Part shown: positions 1 to 12,497 of the stretch, piece by piece
How the letters are laid out: each line of letters begins with the position of its first letter
How positions within the stretch are numbered: position 1 is the first letter of the stretch
Source: UBA4656 sp002405525
GTDB lineage: Bacteria; Pseudomonadota; Gammaproteobacteria; Xanthomonadales; Ahniellaceae
Direction of reading: 5' to 3'
Length of the DNA stretch: 27,135 nt
Assembly (NCBI GenBank): GCA_036723735.1
Contig: DAIMGT010000052.1
Location: 1 to 27,135, forward strand
Notes under the pieces: model-generated
The model's input: only the letters and a program-made list of their open reading frames with translations
Told to the model about the DNA's origin: nothing
Database searches by the model: none
Position numbers and translations under genes: made by a program

Positions 1-79
1 TTTTGTTTGAGACCAAATCAGAGGATGACTGCGGACGGCCCGCATAGCATCTGCACGGGTGGGTTGCAGGATGCCGCGC

Positions 80-1549
80 TCAGGTCCCGCGCAGCCAGGC
101 GGCGATCGCGCGCCCCGCGTCGCGGCCATCGGCCACCGCGGTGACCACGAGGTCGGCGCCGCGCACCATGTCGCCGCCGGCGAACACCTTCGGGTGCGAG
201 GTCTGGAAGCGCGCGCGCGCGGACTTCGGGCCATGCGGTCCGGCGGCGGCCATCGGCACGTCGACGAGTCCGTTCGGGTGCAGGCTGATACCGTGCGCGG
301 CCAGCCACGGCGGCGGATCGGGCTGGAAGCCGAAGGCGATGATCACCGTATCGGCCGGCAGCACGGTCTCGCTGCCCTCGATCGGCTGCGGGCTGCGGCG
401 GCCGCGCGCATCCGGCGGGCCCGGACGCGTCTCGACCACGCGCAGGCCGGTGACGCGCGCGTCGCCTTCGATCGCCAGCGGCGCGCGGTTGAAGAGGAAC
501 TTCACCCCCTCGTCCCTGGCGTTCTTCACCTCGCGGCGCGAGCCGGGCATGTCGGCCTCGTCGCGGCGGTAGACGCAGGTCACGCTCGCGGCACCCAGGC
601 GCACCGATGTGCGCACGCAGTCCATGCCGGTGTCGCCGCCGCCGAGCACCACCACCCGCGCGCCGCGCAGGTCGGGGCGCGCCATCGGCTGCGTCCAGCC
701 GGCGATGGGCCGGGTCTCCGGATGCTCGACGCCCAACACCTCGCGCGCATTCGCGACGAGATACGGCAGCGCGGGAATCACGCCCGGCAGGTCCTGCCCC
801 GGCAGCCGGCCATCGACGTAGCGATAGGTACCCAGTCCGAGGAACACCGCATCGTGGTCACGCAGCAACGCGTCGAACGACACCTGGTCGCCGATCGTCA
901 CCCCGAGATGGAACTTGACGCCCATCGACTCCAACACGTGGCGGCGGGTGGCGATGACGTGCTTTTCCAGCTTGAACGGCGGGATGCCGAAGGTGAGCAG
1001 GCCGCCGATCTCCTCGTAGCGGTCGAACACCTGCGGCTCGACGCCGGCGCGCGCGAGCTGGTCGGCGCAGGCGAGGCCTGCGGGCCCGGCGCCGATGATG
1101 GCCACCTTGCGCCCGGTCGGCACCACGTTGGACAGGTCCGGCCGCCAGCCCTGCTTGAAGGCCTCGTCGACGATGTACTTCTCGACCGCACCGATGGTCA
1201 CCGCCTCGAAGCCGGTGTTGAGCGTGCAGGCGCCCTCGCACAGGCGATCCTGCGGGCAGACGCGACCGCAGATCTCGGGCAGCGGGTTGGTCTCGTGGCA
1301 CAGTTCCGCGGCCTCGAACAACCGGCCTTCCTGCACCAGCTTGAGCCAGTTCGGGATGTAGTTGTGGACCGGGCACTTCCACTCGCAGTACGGGTTGCCG
1401 CAGTCGAGGCAGCGCAGCGACTGTTCGGCGGCGGCGGGCGCTTCGAACGGGCCGTAGATCTCGGTCCAGCCGTGGGTGCGCACCTCGACCGGGATCTCCT
1501 TCGGCATCCGGCGCGGAACGTCGAGGAACTGGAAGGGTTTGCTGCTCAT
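80..1549 (-). CDS. gltD: Glutamate synthase [NADPH] small (beta) subunit
   Basis: 489 aa, the usual length for GltD. It supplies electrons from NADPH through FAD and Fe-S clusters to the large subunit GltB, which makes glutamate from glutamine and 2-oxoglutarate in the cytoplasm. Seen in the sequence: an N-terminal double Cys cluster domain with C47, C50, C55, C59 and C94, C98, C104, C108; an FAD-binding GAGPAG at 153-158 followed by a GGLL segment; and a second dinucleotide fold with VVVLGGGDTG for NADPH. The ATG at 1547-1549 (MSSKPFQF) is chosen because family similarity starts there; the 110 in-frame codons further upstream read through the repeat-rich intergenic stretch and look non-coding. 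It lies downstream of gltB on the same strand, but about 300 bp away, so it may be a read-through operon partner or have its own promoter. Function is very secure. Confidence 0.97.
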   Translation of the reverse strand: MSSKPFQFLDVPRRMPKEIPVEVRTHGWTEIYGPFEAPAAAEQSLRCLDCGNPYCEWKCPVHNYIPNWLKLVQEGRLFEAAELCHETNPLPEICGRVCPQDRLCEGACTLNTGFEAVTIGAVEKYIVDEAFKQGWRPDLSNVVPTGRKVAIIGAGPAGLACADQLARAGVEPQVFDRYEEIGGLLTFGIPPFKLEKHVIATRRHVLESMGVKFHLGVTIGDQVSFDALLRDHDAVFLGLGTYRYVDGRLPGQDLPGVIPALPYLVANAREVLGVEHPETRPIAGWTQPMARPDLRGARVVVLGGGDTGMDCVRTSVRLGAASVTCVYRRDEADMPGSRREVKNARDEGVKFLFNRAPLAIEGDARVTGLRVVETRPGPPDARGRRSPQPIEGSETVLPADTVIIAFGFQPDPPPWLAAHGISLHPNGLVDVPMAAAGPHGPKSARARFQTSHPKVFAGGDMVRGADLVVTAVADGRDAGRAIAAWLRGT

Positions 1550-1553
1550 CGGG

Positions 1554-1856
1554 GTGAATCCGACTCCGCGAAGCGAGGAGGCATGCTGTTCCTTCTCCCC
1601 TTGTGGGTGAGGCGGGAAATGCCGGCCCACGGCCCGGCCCGCCGAACGCCCGCGCGAGTAGCGCGGGCCGGGACGAAGGTGGCCGAAGGTCGAGCCCCGA
1701 CAGGGGCGGGGGTCGGCACATGGCCGTGCCGACGGACTGCGGAGCGCGGACTGCGCAGCCGGATGAGGGGGACCGACCTGCAGCGCACGCTGCTGCCCCT
1801 CACCTCTGCCCCTCTCCCAGCAGGGGAGAGGGGTCCGTGCGCGGCGAAGCCCTGCA
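1554..1856. repeat. Hairpin-rich intergenic insert between gltB and gltD
   Basis: This 300-bp gap between two genes that are normally close together contains a series of perfect stem-loops: gcccgcgc/gcgcgggc at 1648-1668, gtcggcac/gtgccgac at 1712-1733 and a 10-bp stem at 1809-1833. Its ends carry similar inverted motifs (ttctccccttg near 1591 and the cctctcccagcaggggagag hairpin near 1811). No open frame with protein-like composition was recognised. It looks like a composite of short palindromic intergenic repeats, as is common in Xanthomonas-type genomes (family statement from general knowledge). The repeats could stabilise, attenuate or separate the gltB and gltD messages. Boundaries are approximate. 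Confidence 0.55.
1809..1833 (-). terminator. 10-bp stem hairpin downstream of gltB (possible attenuator)
   Basis: cccctctccc pairs perfectly with gggagagggg across a 5-nt loop, starting 24 bp after the gltB stop codon. There is no U-tract on either strand, so a classical intrinsic terminator is doubtful. An RNA-stabilising or processing hairpin, or simply a repeat unit, is equally likely. Confidence 0.35.
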
Positions 1857-6341
<4,485 letters not shown>

Positions 6342-6563
6342 GCCGCCTCCGCCGAAACCCACACCCTTAATGCGATCCCCTGCAGGCGGCGGACGGTCCC
6401 ACGCGGGGGCGTGCGCACCGGCCTCCTGCCGCACCGGTCGCCAAGCCCGGGCATGGTCTGGGGGAACACGCCAGGGCGCAGCGGGCCGATGGGCGGGCGG
6501 CCCGGACGGTCACCCGCCCACCGCGCCCCGCGCGCCAGGCGAACGCCCGGCGCTTGCGCTCCG

Positions 6564-6592
6564 ACTAAAGCACAGATTGTGCGATGCGGCAA
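6564..6592 (-). promoter_or_regulatory. Putative sigma70 promoter of gltB with dyad in spacer
   Basis: Read on the minus strand, TTGCCG (6587-6592) and TTTAGT (6564-6569) are spaced by 17 bp, each matching four of six consensus bases. The spacer ends with the perfect dyad gcaca-gat-tgtgc (6570-6582), which would suit a regulator bound between the -35 and -10 boxes. It predicts a leader of roughly 215 nt, which contains another inverted pair (tgggcggg 6490-6497 / cccgccca 6513-6520). This is pattern reading only; no experimental support. Confidence 0.35.
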
Positions 6593-6607
6593 TCGAGGGA
6601 GGGTCGG

Positions 6608-6913
6608 TCAGGACCCGCGCAACGGTCCGGGGTCTTTCGGCAGCCATTGCCGGTAGTGCATGACGGTCACGATCTCGATCCCGTCGGCGGTCACCGCGTA
6701 GATGATCCGGTAGGGACGCTCGAGCAGTTCCCTCAGATCGGCCTCGGGATACTCCGGGAGTCGGCGGCCAATCAGAGGTGGTTGAGCCAGCGTGCGGGAT
6801 CGCCGCAACAGCAGGGCCGCGACCTTGCGCGCGGCCTCGGACGAATCCCGTGCGATGTAGGACGTGATCTCGCGCAGCCGCTGGACCGCTTCCGCCGACC
6901 AGTAGACCCTCAT
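6608..6913 (-). CDS. RelE/ParE-family toxin
   Basis: 101 aa. The N-terminus (RVYWSAEAVQRLREITSYIA), the middle (IGRRLPEYPEADLRELLERPYRIIYAV) and the C-terminal strand (IEIVTVMHYRQWLP) are typical of the small RelE/ParE fold, which inhibits either translation (mRNA cleavage) or DNA gyrase. The conserved Arg and Tyr in RPYRIIY are present. It follows the antitoxin gene with a 4-bp ATGA overlap, which indicates translational coupling. Sequence alone does not say whether the target is the ribosome or gyrase, although the RPYRIIYAV pattern leans towards ParE. It sits at the downstream end of the restriction-modification cluster and may help stabilise the island. Confidence 0.88.
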   Translation of the reverse strand: MRVYWSAEAVQRLREITSYIARDSSEAARKVAALLLRRSRTLAQPPLIGRRLPEYPEADLRELLERPYRIIYAVTADGIEIVTVMHYRQWLPKDPGPLRGS

Positions 6914-7098
6914 TCGGCCACGCCGACCTCTTTCATCAAGTCTTCAACCGGGATGACCCGCCGCGACTGGACGTCCGCCACGCCGCGCGCGATCGACGCA
7001 TGGAGTTCGACCTGGTAGCGGACGTCGTCCCAGGTCGCCTCGGGCGGCAAGGCATCGGCGATCTGGTGGAGTTGCTTGCTGAGGGCGGAAGGGGTCAT
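6910..7098 (-). CDS. Addiction-module antitoxin (short, ParD/YefM-like partner)
   Basis: 62 aa, predicted largely helical. The C-terminal segment ELHASIARGVADVQSRRVIP followed by VEDLM resembles short antitoxins that pair with RelE/ParE toxins, where the C-terminus wraps the toxin. A GGAG ribosome site lies 8 bases upstream of the ATG. It overlaps the toxin start by 4 bp, so antitoxin is made first. No DNA-binding domain can be assigned with confidence; autoregulation is expected from the family, not shown. The 116 bp separating it from hsdR hold no recognised feature apart from the possible promoter for this pair. Confidence 0.82.
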   Translation of the reverse strand: MTPSALSKQLHQIADALPPEATWDDVRYQVELHASIARGVADVQSRRVIPVEDLMKEVGVAE

Positions 7099-7214
7099 GG
7101 GTGCGCTCCGGCTGCGAGTGCAATCCTACGCCTCGGCGCAAGCAGGCACCAATTCCCACCGTCGGATCAGTATGGCCGGCCAATCTACCGAGCGATCCAT
7201 GCGGCCGTAGCGGA

Positions 7215-10200
7215 TCAGGCAACCTGTGCCGTTGCCCTGACGGCTTGAAGTGCGCCGACGAGTTCATCAATCACCGGCGGCGCAAAAAGGCCCTCAGGCC
7301 CGGTCGGGGTCAGGTCGGTGAACGGGGATTCGTAGAGTCGATCGGGGTCCATGACCCCATGCGCGGTGAGGTGGTTCACGACGAGGTCGATGAATTCCAG
7401 TTGCTGGGCCGAGAGGGCCTTGCCGGCGATGAAGCCGGCCAACGCCGCCTTGGCGGCTTCCCGGTCGAGGCCCACCAGGGAGCGGACGAACAGTCCGAGG
7501 CCCCGGGCGTCCTCGATTGCGCGGTCCAGCTGTTCGCGGCCCGCGATGCCACTTTCGCGCAGCATGCGTTCGAGCTCCGACAGGTCGAGCGGCGTCAGCG
7601 GCCGGTTGGTGCGCAGTTTGACGATGGCGACGTGATCAAGGTGCTGGCGCAGGAAGGCCTGGGCCTTGGCGCGGAACCTGGCCTCGTCCGTGCCGACGGA
7701 GAGACCCGGCAGCGGCACGTCTGTTGCCGTGCCGATCTCGTCCTCGAAGTCGGTGTAGACGATCCGGCGTTGGCCGCGCTCGATGAACTGCACCAGCCCG
7801 CGCAGCCGGCGGCGCATCGTTTCCAGCATCGGCACGGTGACGTCCTGCCACCAGGCATCGGTCTGGATGTCCTGGATCAGGGTCAACTGGTCGCGCACCA
7901 TCGGAATGGTCGATTTCTCCTCGAGGGCGGCGGCGATCCGGCGCACTTGCTCCTGCAGCCCCGTGAAGGCGGCATCTTCCCGCAGCAGGGCCAGCTGGAG
8001 CTGCAGGCACTTGAGGTCGAAGCGCTTGGCCTCCTCGGCCTCGGCGTCCAGCTCGGCGGGCAGGCCGGCGAGGTGTCGGGACAGCTCGCTGCGGGTGTCG
8101 GCCGGCAGGCGGATCCAGGACTCGGGTTTCGAGAACTTCTCGACCAGCCGGCGGTGGCGCCGGACGATGAAGTTGTCGAGGTTCATGGCCGCCACCTCCT
8201 GGTGCAGGCGGCCGGCAATCTGCGCGCGAACCTCCGCGATCGTCCGCGGCTCGGCATGCGGCGGTCCGGCGGCTTCCGCGATCGCCGGCTCCTCGCTGGG
8301 GTCGGTGCGGCAGTCGATCTCCGCGACCAGGTCCAGCCGGGCGTCGAACAGCCGCTTGGCGAGTGGGACAGGTGCGTTGCCGTCCGCGCCCTGCATGTTC
8401 TGGCTGAAATACTCGAGGTTCTGGCAGAAGTCGAAAACGTGGAAGCAGGTCTTGTGCTGTCCAGGCCCGAACAAGTTGCGGCACAGCCGGGTGCCGCGGC
8501 CGATCATCTGCCAGAACTTGGTGCGCGACCGCACCAGCTTGAAGAAGACGAGGTTCACGACCTCGGGGACGTCGATGCCGGTGTCGAGCATGTCGACCGA
8601 GACGGCGATGTGTGGCGCCTTGTCCTTGATGGAGAAGTCGTCGATCAGGCTCTGCGCGTACTCGGTCTTGAACGTGATGACCCGCGCGAATGCCCCTTTC
8701 AGGTGCGGGTAGTTGGCGTCGAAGCGCTCCGCGATGAACTCAGCGTGCTGCTGGTTCTTGGCGAAGATGATCGTCTTGCCGAGCCGGTCGCCGCCCGCCA
8801 CCTTCAGGCCGTGGGCCATGAGGTGCGCCAGCACCTTGTCCACGGTGTCCTTGTTGAACAGCCATTTGTTCACGGCCTCGGCCTCGACGCGGTCGGGCGA
8901 CTGGCCTTCCTCGTCCCACTCCAGCGCGTCCCACTGCTCCTGCTCGTCGGGCGGCAGGTCGTCGTAGCGGATGCCCTCGCGCTGGAAGCGCAGGGGCACG
9001 GACACTGCACGCGGCGGGACGAGGAAGCCGTCCTGGACGGCTTCTTCGAGCGAGTAGGCGTCGGTCGGGACGCCGTTCTCCAGTTCGAACAGGCCGTAGG
9101 TGTTGCGGTCGACCTCGTCCTTGGGGGTCGCCGTCAGGCCGACGAGGAACGCATCGAAGTAGTCGAAGATGGCGCGGTACTTCTGGAAGACTGACCGATG
9201 GGCCTCGTCCACGACCACGAGGTCGAAGTGCCCGACGCCAAAGCGGCGCTGGCCGTCGCGCGTTTCGTCGATCATTCCCATCATGGTCGGGTAGGTCGAC
9301 AGGAACACCCGGCCCTCGACGTGCTTGTCGGTGACCAGGTTGACCGGTGAGCTGTCCGGCAGATGGGCCTTGAAGGCATTGGCCGCCTGGTTCACCAGCG
9401 CGACACGGTCGGCCAGGAACAGGACCCGCTTGACCCAGTTGCAGCGCATCAGCAGGTCGCACAGGGCAATCACGGTGCGGGTCTTGCCGGCCCCGGTCGC
9501 CATGACCAGCAGGGCCTTACGGTCGTGGTCGCGCTCGAAGGCTTCGGCCACGCGACGGATCGCGCGCGACTGGTAGTGGCGTTCGACGATCGTGGTGCTG
9601 ATCGGCGCCGCCGCAAGGCCGCGGCGCGTGGTCCGGCGCTGGATCAGCAGTTCGAGTTCCGCCTTCTTGTAAAAGCCCTGCACGCGCCGCGGCGGGTAGT
9701 GGGCGTCGTCCCACAGCCAGTGGTCATAGCCGTTGGAGTAGAAGATCACCGGGCGCTGGCCGCACTGGCGCTCCAGGCAATCAGCGTACAGCTTGGCCTG
9801 TTGCTGGCCGACGCGGGGATCGCGCCGGGTCCGCTTGGCTTCGACGAGGCCCAGCGGGCGTCCATCGTCGCCCCAGAGCACGTAGTCGACGAAGCCCTTG
9901 CCCTCGGCGTTGGGCATGCCGACGACCTCGAACTCGCGATCCCGCGGCTGGTCCAGCGCCCAGCCGGCTTCCTTCAGCAGGAGGTCGATGAAGTAGTCGC
10001 GCGTTTCCGCCTCGGAATAATCGTGGGCATCCGGCTGCGCGGTGGCCGCTTGCCGGGCCGCGGCAACTTCGGCGCGCAGACGCTGCAGTTCGGCGTCCAG
10101 CGCGGCCTTGTCCGCCAGCGCAGCAGCGAGGTTCTCGTCCTTCTCGTGCAGCCGCGCTTGCAGCGCGGCGAGTTGTTCCGCGGTCTGCGCCGCGGCGCGG

Positions 10201-10631
10201 GCCGCATAAGGCAGGGCCGCCGGATCGAAGGCGAGGCCCGGCGCCGGGCGCTGCTGGCGCGCATAAGTGCGGGCCAGCCAGTAGCCCACGTGGAAGAGCT
10301 CCTTCACCGCCACCACCGCGTCGGGCGCGGGCACCGGGCGGTGGCTGTGGACCGCGCGGTTGCCGAGCGTGACGATCACGCGCGCCTTGCTGAACACGGC
10401 CTCCCCGGCGGCCTGCTTGAAGCTCGGGTCGTGGACCAGGGCCGACAGGTTGTCCTGATAGGGCAGCTTCAGCGCGGGGTCGTGCTTGTACGCCCAGTGG
10501 ACGGCCAGCTCCAGCGCGCGGCGGGCGTAGAAACACGCCGTGCGCGGATCGCCGCGAGCCGCGGACTCGGCCTGCCGGGCTGCTTCGAACACGGCAGGCC
10601 ATTCGGCTTCGAGGAAGGCGAACTGGCTCAT
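7215..10631 (-). CDS. hsdR: Type I restriction endonuclease subunit R
   Basis: 1138 aa motor and nuclease subunit. Residues 1-125 resemble the DUF4145-type N-terminal domain, and 144-196 are a probable coiled coil. The nuclease core is visible as D249...E264-x-K266 (VDYVL... GLVEAKR). The translocase follows: Walker A ATGAGKT at 378-384, DEAH box at 475-478, TAT motif at 500-502, then helicase domain 2 (DMLDTGIDVPEVVNLVF and QMIGRGTRL) and an EcoEI-type C-terminal domain that docks on the methylase. ATP-driven translocation leads to DNA cleavage far from the target. The ATG at 10629-10631 has GGAG 8 bases upstream. It is the last gene of the hsdM-hsdS-ATPase-small ORF-hsdR row, unlike the common order in which hsdR is first. 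All catalytic motifs are intact. Confidence 0.96.
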   Translation of the reverse strand: MSQFAFLEAEWPAVFEAARQAESAARGDPRTACFYARRALELAVHWAYKHDPALKLPYQDNLSALVHDPSFKQAAGEAVFSKARVIVTLGNRAVHSHRPVPAPDAVVAVKELFHVGYWLARTYARQQRPAPGLAFDPAALPYAARAAAQTAEQLAALQARLHEKDENLAAALADKAALDAELQRLRAEVAAARQAATAQPDAHDYSEAETRDYFIDLLLKEAGWALDQPRDREFEVVGMPNAEGKGFVDYVLWGDDGRPLGLVEAKRTRRDPRVGQQQAKLYADCLERQCGQRPVIFYSNGYDHWLWDDAHYPPRRVQGFYKKAELELLIQRRTTRRGLAAAPISTTIVERHYQSRAIRRVAEAFERDHDRKALLVMATGAGKTRTVIALCDLLMRCNWVKRVLFLADRVALVNQAANAFKAHLPDSSPVNLVTDKHVEGRVFLSTYPTMMGMIDETRDGQRRFGVGHFDLVVVDEAHRSVFQKYRAIFDYFDAFLVGLTATPKDEVDRNTYGLFELENGVPTDAYSLEEAVQDGFLVPPRAVSVPLRFQREGIRYDDLPPDEQEQWDALEWDEEGQSPDRVEAEAVNKWLFNKDTVDKVLAHLMAHGLKVAGGDRLGKTIIFAKNQQHAEFIAERFDANYPHLKGAFARVITFKTEYAQSLIDDFSIKDKAPHIAVSVDMLDTGIDVPEVVNLVFFKLVRSRTKFWQMIGRGTRLCRNLFGPGQHKTCFHVFDFCQNLEYFSQNMQGADGNAPVPLAKRLFDARLDLVAEIDCRTDPSEEPAIAEAAGPPHAEPRTIAEVRAQIAGRLHQEVAAMNLDNFIVRRHRRLVEKFSKPESWIRLPADTRSELSRHLAGLPAELDAEAEEAKRFDLKCLQLQLALLREDAAFTGLQEQVRRIAAALEEKSTIPMVRDQLTLIQDIQTDAWWQDVTVPMLETMRRRLRGLVQFIERGQRRIVYTDFEDEIGTATDVPLPGLSVGTDEARFRAKAQAFLRQHLDHVAIVKLRTNRPLTPLDLSELERMLRESGIAGREQLDRAIEDARGLGLFVRSLVGLDREAAKAALAGFIAGKALSAQQLEFIDLVVNHLTAHGVMDPDRLYESPFTDLTPTGPEGLFAPPVIDELVGALQAVRATAQVA

Positions 10632-10855
10632 GGCGCGGCTCCATGCGATAGGCAGCCTTCAACATGGCGGGCGCTGCAGTCCATGCGATAGGCAGCAGGC
10701 GGTTTCACTGGCCGAAGGATTGCAACGGATTGCTCCGTGATTGCAACCCAGCCACGCCAGGTCGCAAATCGAACTTGCGATAAGCGCTTTTCAATCAGAG
10801 TCTTACGCGCCGAATTGGCATACAGGAAGCGCGGACGATCCTGATCACCCCTCAT
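10628..10855 (-). CDS. Possible 75-aa coupled small ORF upstream of hsdR
   Basis: An open frame of 75 codons exactly fills the gap between the AlbA-type gene and hsdR. Its ATG (10853-10855) overlaps the upstream stop as ATGA, and its own TGA overlaps the hsdR ATG as ATGA. The product begins MRGDQDRPRF, is basic in its first half and ends HVEGCLSHGAAP; no family is recognised and no membrane segment is evident. Against it, third-position GC is only about one half, much lower than the neighbouring genes, one TTA codon is used, and the stretch contains several direct repeats that look regulatory. It may be a true coupled peptide, a translational bridge that delivers ribosomes to hsdR, or coincidence. 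Confidence 0.35.
   Translation of the reverse strand: MRGDQDRPRFLYANSARKTLIEKRLSQVRFATWRGWVAITEQSVAILRPVKPPAAYRMDCSARHVEGCLSHGAAP
10640..10696. promoter_or_regulatory. Direct repeat pair upstream of hsdR, 40 bp apart
   Basis: The 17-mer tccatgcgataggcagc occurs at 10640-10656 and again, identical, at 10680-10696, offset by 40 bp (about four helical turns). The copy nearest hsdR runs into its ribosome binding site. It could be a paired operator or the trace of a short duplication; the sequence between and beyond the copies is not similar. Confidence 0.5.
10718..10780. promoter_or_regulatory. Helically phased GATTGC repeats and a dyad before hsdR
   Basis: gattgcaac at 10718-10726, gattgc at 10728-10733 and gattgcaac at 10739-10747 are spaced by 10 and 11 bp, i.e. 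on the same face of the helix. A further dyad tcgcaa-N7-ttgcga spans 10762-10780. Such phased repeats are typical of operators or iterons. The same bases can be read as coding in the small ORF, so the two interpretations compete. Confidence 0.35.
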
Positions 10856-12495
10856 GGTTGCAATTCCCCGGAGCCCGGGCCCGGATACCAGCGAGCACCC
10901 TTCGTCACCCCGACCCGATGGATGGCTCCGTTCCGGCGAAGTTCGCGCAACAGGACCTGTATTTGATTCCGGGAAAGGGCCGGCAGCACCTGTCGGAACT
11001 CCTCCATCTGCGCACCGCTCGCCGCGTTGTCCTGGATGTGCTTCAGCAGCAGCGCCTTGTTCGTCCCTCGGTCGAGTCCCTTCGTGCGGGTGTAAACGCC
11101 CTTGCTGCCCATCGCGGCGTAGAGCCCCCGAGCCAGCAGATATCGCGTTCCTCGACCACGCCCAACCGTCTCCACCGCGCCCGCCGAAATCAGACCCGGA
11201 AGGCTGACCTTCAGGTGCTCCGGCAACGACTGCTCGCGCCGCAGATAGTCCAGCGTGAGGAAATCGGAGGTCGAGAACGACTTGAGCTTCTCCTCGCCCA
11301 GCCGCTCGATGAAGCGCACGAAGGCCGGGCTGGCGACCGTTCCATACAGAGTCAGCCGCACCTCGTGCGCCGACGTGCCCGCGAAGCTGGGCAGCGCCTT
11401 GCCCTGCCGGATCGCGCTTTCGAACATCAGGTTCATGCCCTGGCCCGAGCGTTCGATCAGCCCGCACTTCGCCAACGCCTCGGCCAACCGCCGATTGCGC
11501 GGGTTCTGCTGGTCGAGGATGTTCGCCGGGGTGATCCCCGTTGGCAGGCCGCCGGGGCTGACCAGCTCCAGCCGCTGGGGATACTGCCGAACGAACACCG
11601 ACCCGCCGAGCCGATAGTCCCGATGCGACACGGCATTGAGCAGGGCTTCGCGCACCGACACCTCGTCGAAGGTGGGCAGTTCGACGCGGAACAACCCGTC
11701 CTGATAGCTCTGCCGGTCATTACGCAGGTTGATCTTGTTCCAAATGGCGTCGTGCCAGAGCAGGAAGCCAGCCCGGAACTCCTCGCGGTCGGCTGCAGGG
11801 CCCGACGCCTCGGAAGACCGGTACTCAAACACGAGCTCCGCTTGGGCAAGCCATCGTCCCAGCGCCTCGCGGTAACCGAACAGGATCAGCGCCGCGTAGC
11901 TGACGCGCCCGTCCGGCAGCAGCTCGGCGTTGGCGAGCGTCTGTTCGTCGGTCCAACGCGCCTTGCGCTCATCGCGCGTCCTGGTGGCCCACCGGATTCG
12001 AAACTGTGCGATCGCTTCTGGCGAAAGGTCGCCGATGCCCGCGCCCGGACAGACCTCCGCCGAGAAGTCGGGCCCCGTTTCGGCAAACATGGCCTTCAGT
12101 TCCGCATCATTGAGCCCGGTCAGTTCGTCCCCCGCCCTTTTGAGATATCGCCCGTCGATCTGCCAGGCCGTGCCCGGAAGGCGCGGCGGCACATGGACGA
12201 TCAGCACTCGACCGTCGGCCGTTCGCACCTCTTCGACCGGAATGCGATGCGACAGCCGGTCGTGCAGACCGGCCTCGGTGCGCCCCGGCTCGGCAAACGC
12301 TGCCGTGCCGACGATCCGGCGCGGGCGCCGGTCAGTCACGCCGAGGATGATCTTGCCGCCGCCTTCGTTGGCCAGGGCAACGCAGTACTCCACCAGCTTG
12401 TCGAAGTGATAGTTCTGCTTAGCCTCCTTGAACTCGAGGCTGACGCCCTCCGGCTCGCTCAGCCAGGTGAGAAGTTCTTCGGCACTTGCCGGCAT
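10852..12495 (-). CDS. AlbA_2 (Schlafen-type) ATP-binding protein in the RM operon
   Basis: 547 aa. Residues 10-130 form an AlbA_2/Schlafen-like domain with LEFKEA (20-25) and the glycine-rich ALANEGGGKIILGVTD (40-55). Residues 280-360 look like a GHKL-type ATPase fragment (HATPase_c_4) with E284...LNAVSHRDY (286-294), SPGGLPTGI (313-321) and ERSGQGM (348-354). The C-terminal 150 residues look like winged-helix segments. This architecture is known from proteins annotated as ATP-binding or HTH transcriptional regulators; related genes occur beside type I restriction systems, but their role is not settled. Here it starts 2 bp after hsdS stops and ends in a 4-bp overlap with the small ORF, so it is co-expressed. 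It may regulate the operon, modulate HsdR activity or act as a separate anti-phage sensor (inference). Confidence 0.85.
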   Translation of the reverse strand: MPASAEELLTWLSEPEGVSLEFKEAKQNYHFDKLVEYCVALANEGGGKIILGVTDRRPRRIVGTAAFAEPGRTEAGLHDRLSHRIPVEEVRTADGRVLIVHVPPRLPGTAWQIDGRYLKRAGDELTGLNDAELKAMFAETGPDFSAEVCPGAGIGDLSPEAIAQFRIRWATRTRDERKARWTDEQTLANAELLPDGRVSYAALILFGYREALGRWLAQAELVFEYRSSEASGPAADREEFRAGFLLWHDAIWNKINLRNDRQSYQDGLFRVELPTFDEVSVREALLNAVSHRDYRLGGSVFVRQYPQRLELVSPGGLPTGITPANILDQQNPRNRRLAEALAKCGLIERSGQGMNLMFESAIRQGKALPSFAGTSAHEVRLTLYGTVASPAFVRFIERLGEEKLKSFSTSDFLTLDYLRREQSLPEHLKVSLPGLISAGAVETVGRGRGTRYLLARGLYAAMGSKGVYTRTKGLDRGTNKALLLKHIQDNAASGAQMEEFRQVLPALSRNQIQVLLRELRRNGAIHRVGVTKGARWYPGPGSGELQP

Positions 12496-12497
12496 GA

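Noticed and set aside
1..79. Possible gene end at the left edge
   Set aside because: No recognisable coding signal in the first 79 bp beyond the gltD stop.
9781..10665. Alternative upstream start before hsdR (MLKAAYRM)
   Set aside because: It is out of frame with hsdR and continues as a low-quality Arg/Pro-rich frame.
7101..10691. Long plus-strand frames opposite hsdR
   Set aside because: Antisense shadows of a gene with complete catalytic motifs; no ribosome sites or similarity.
10640..10696. Short repeats as a CRISPR array
   Set aside because: Only two copies of a 17-mer with a 23-bp gap, and no cas genes in the window.
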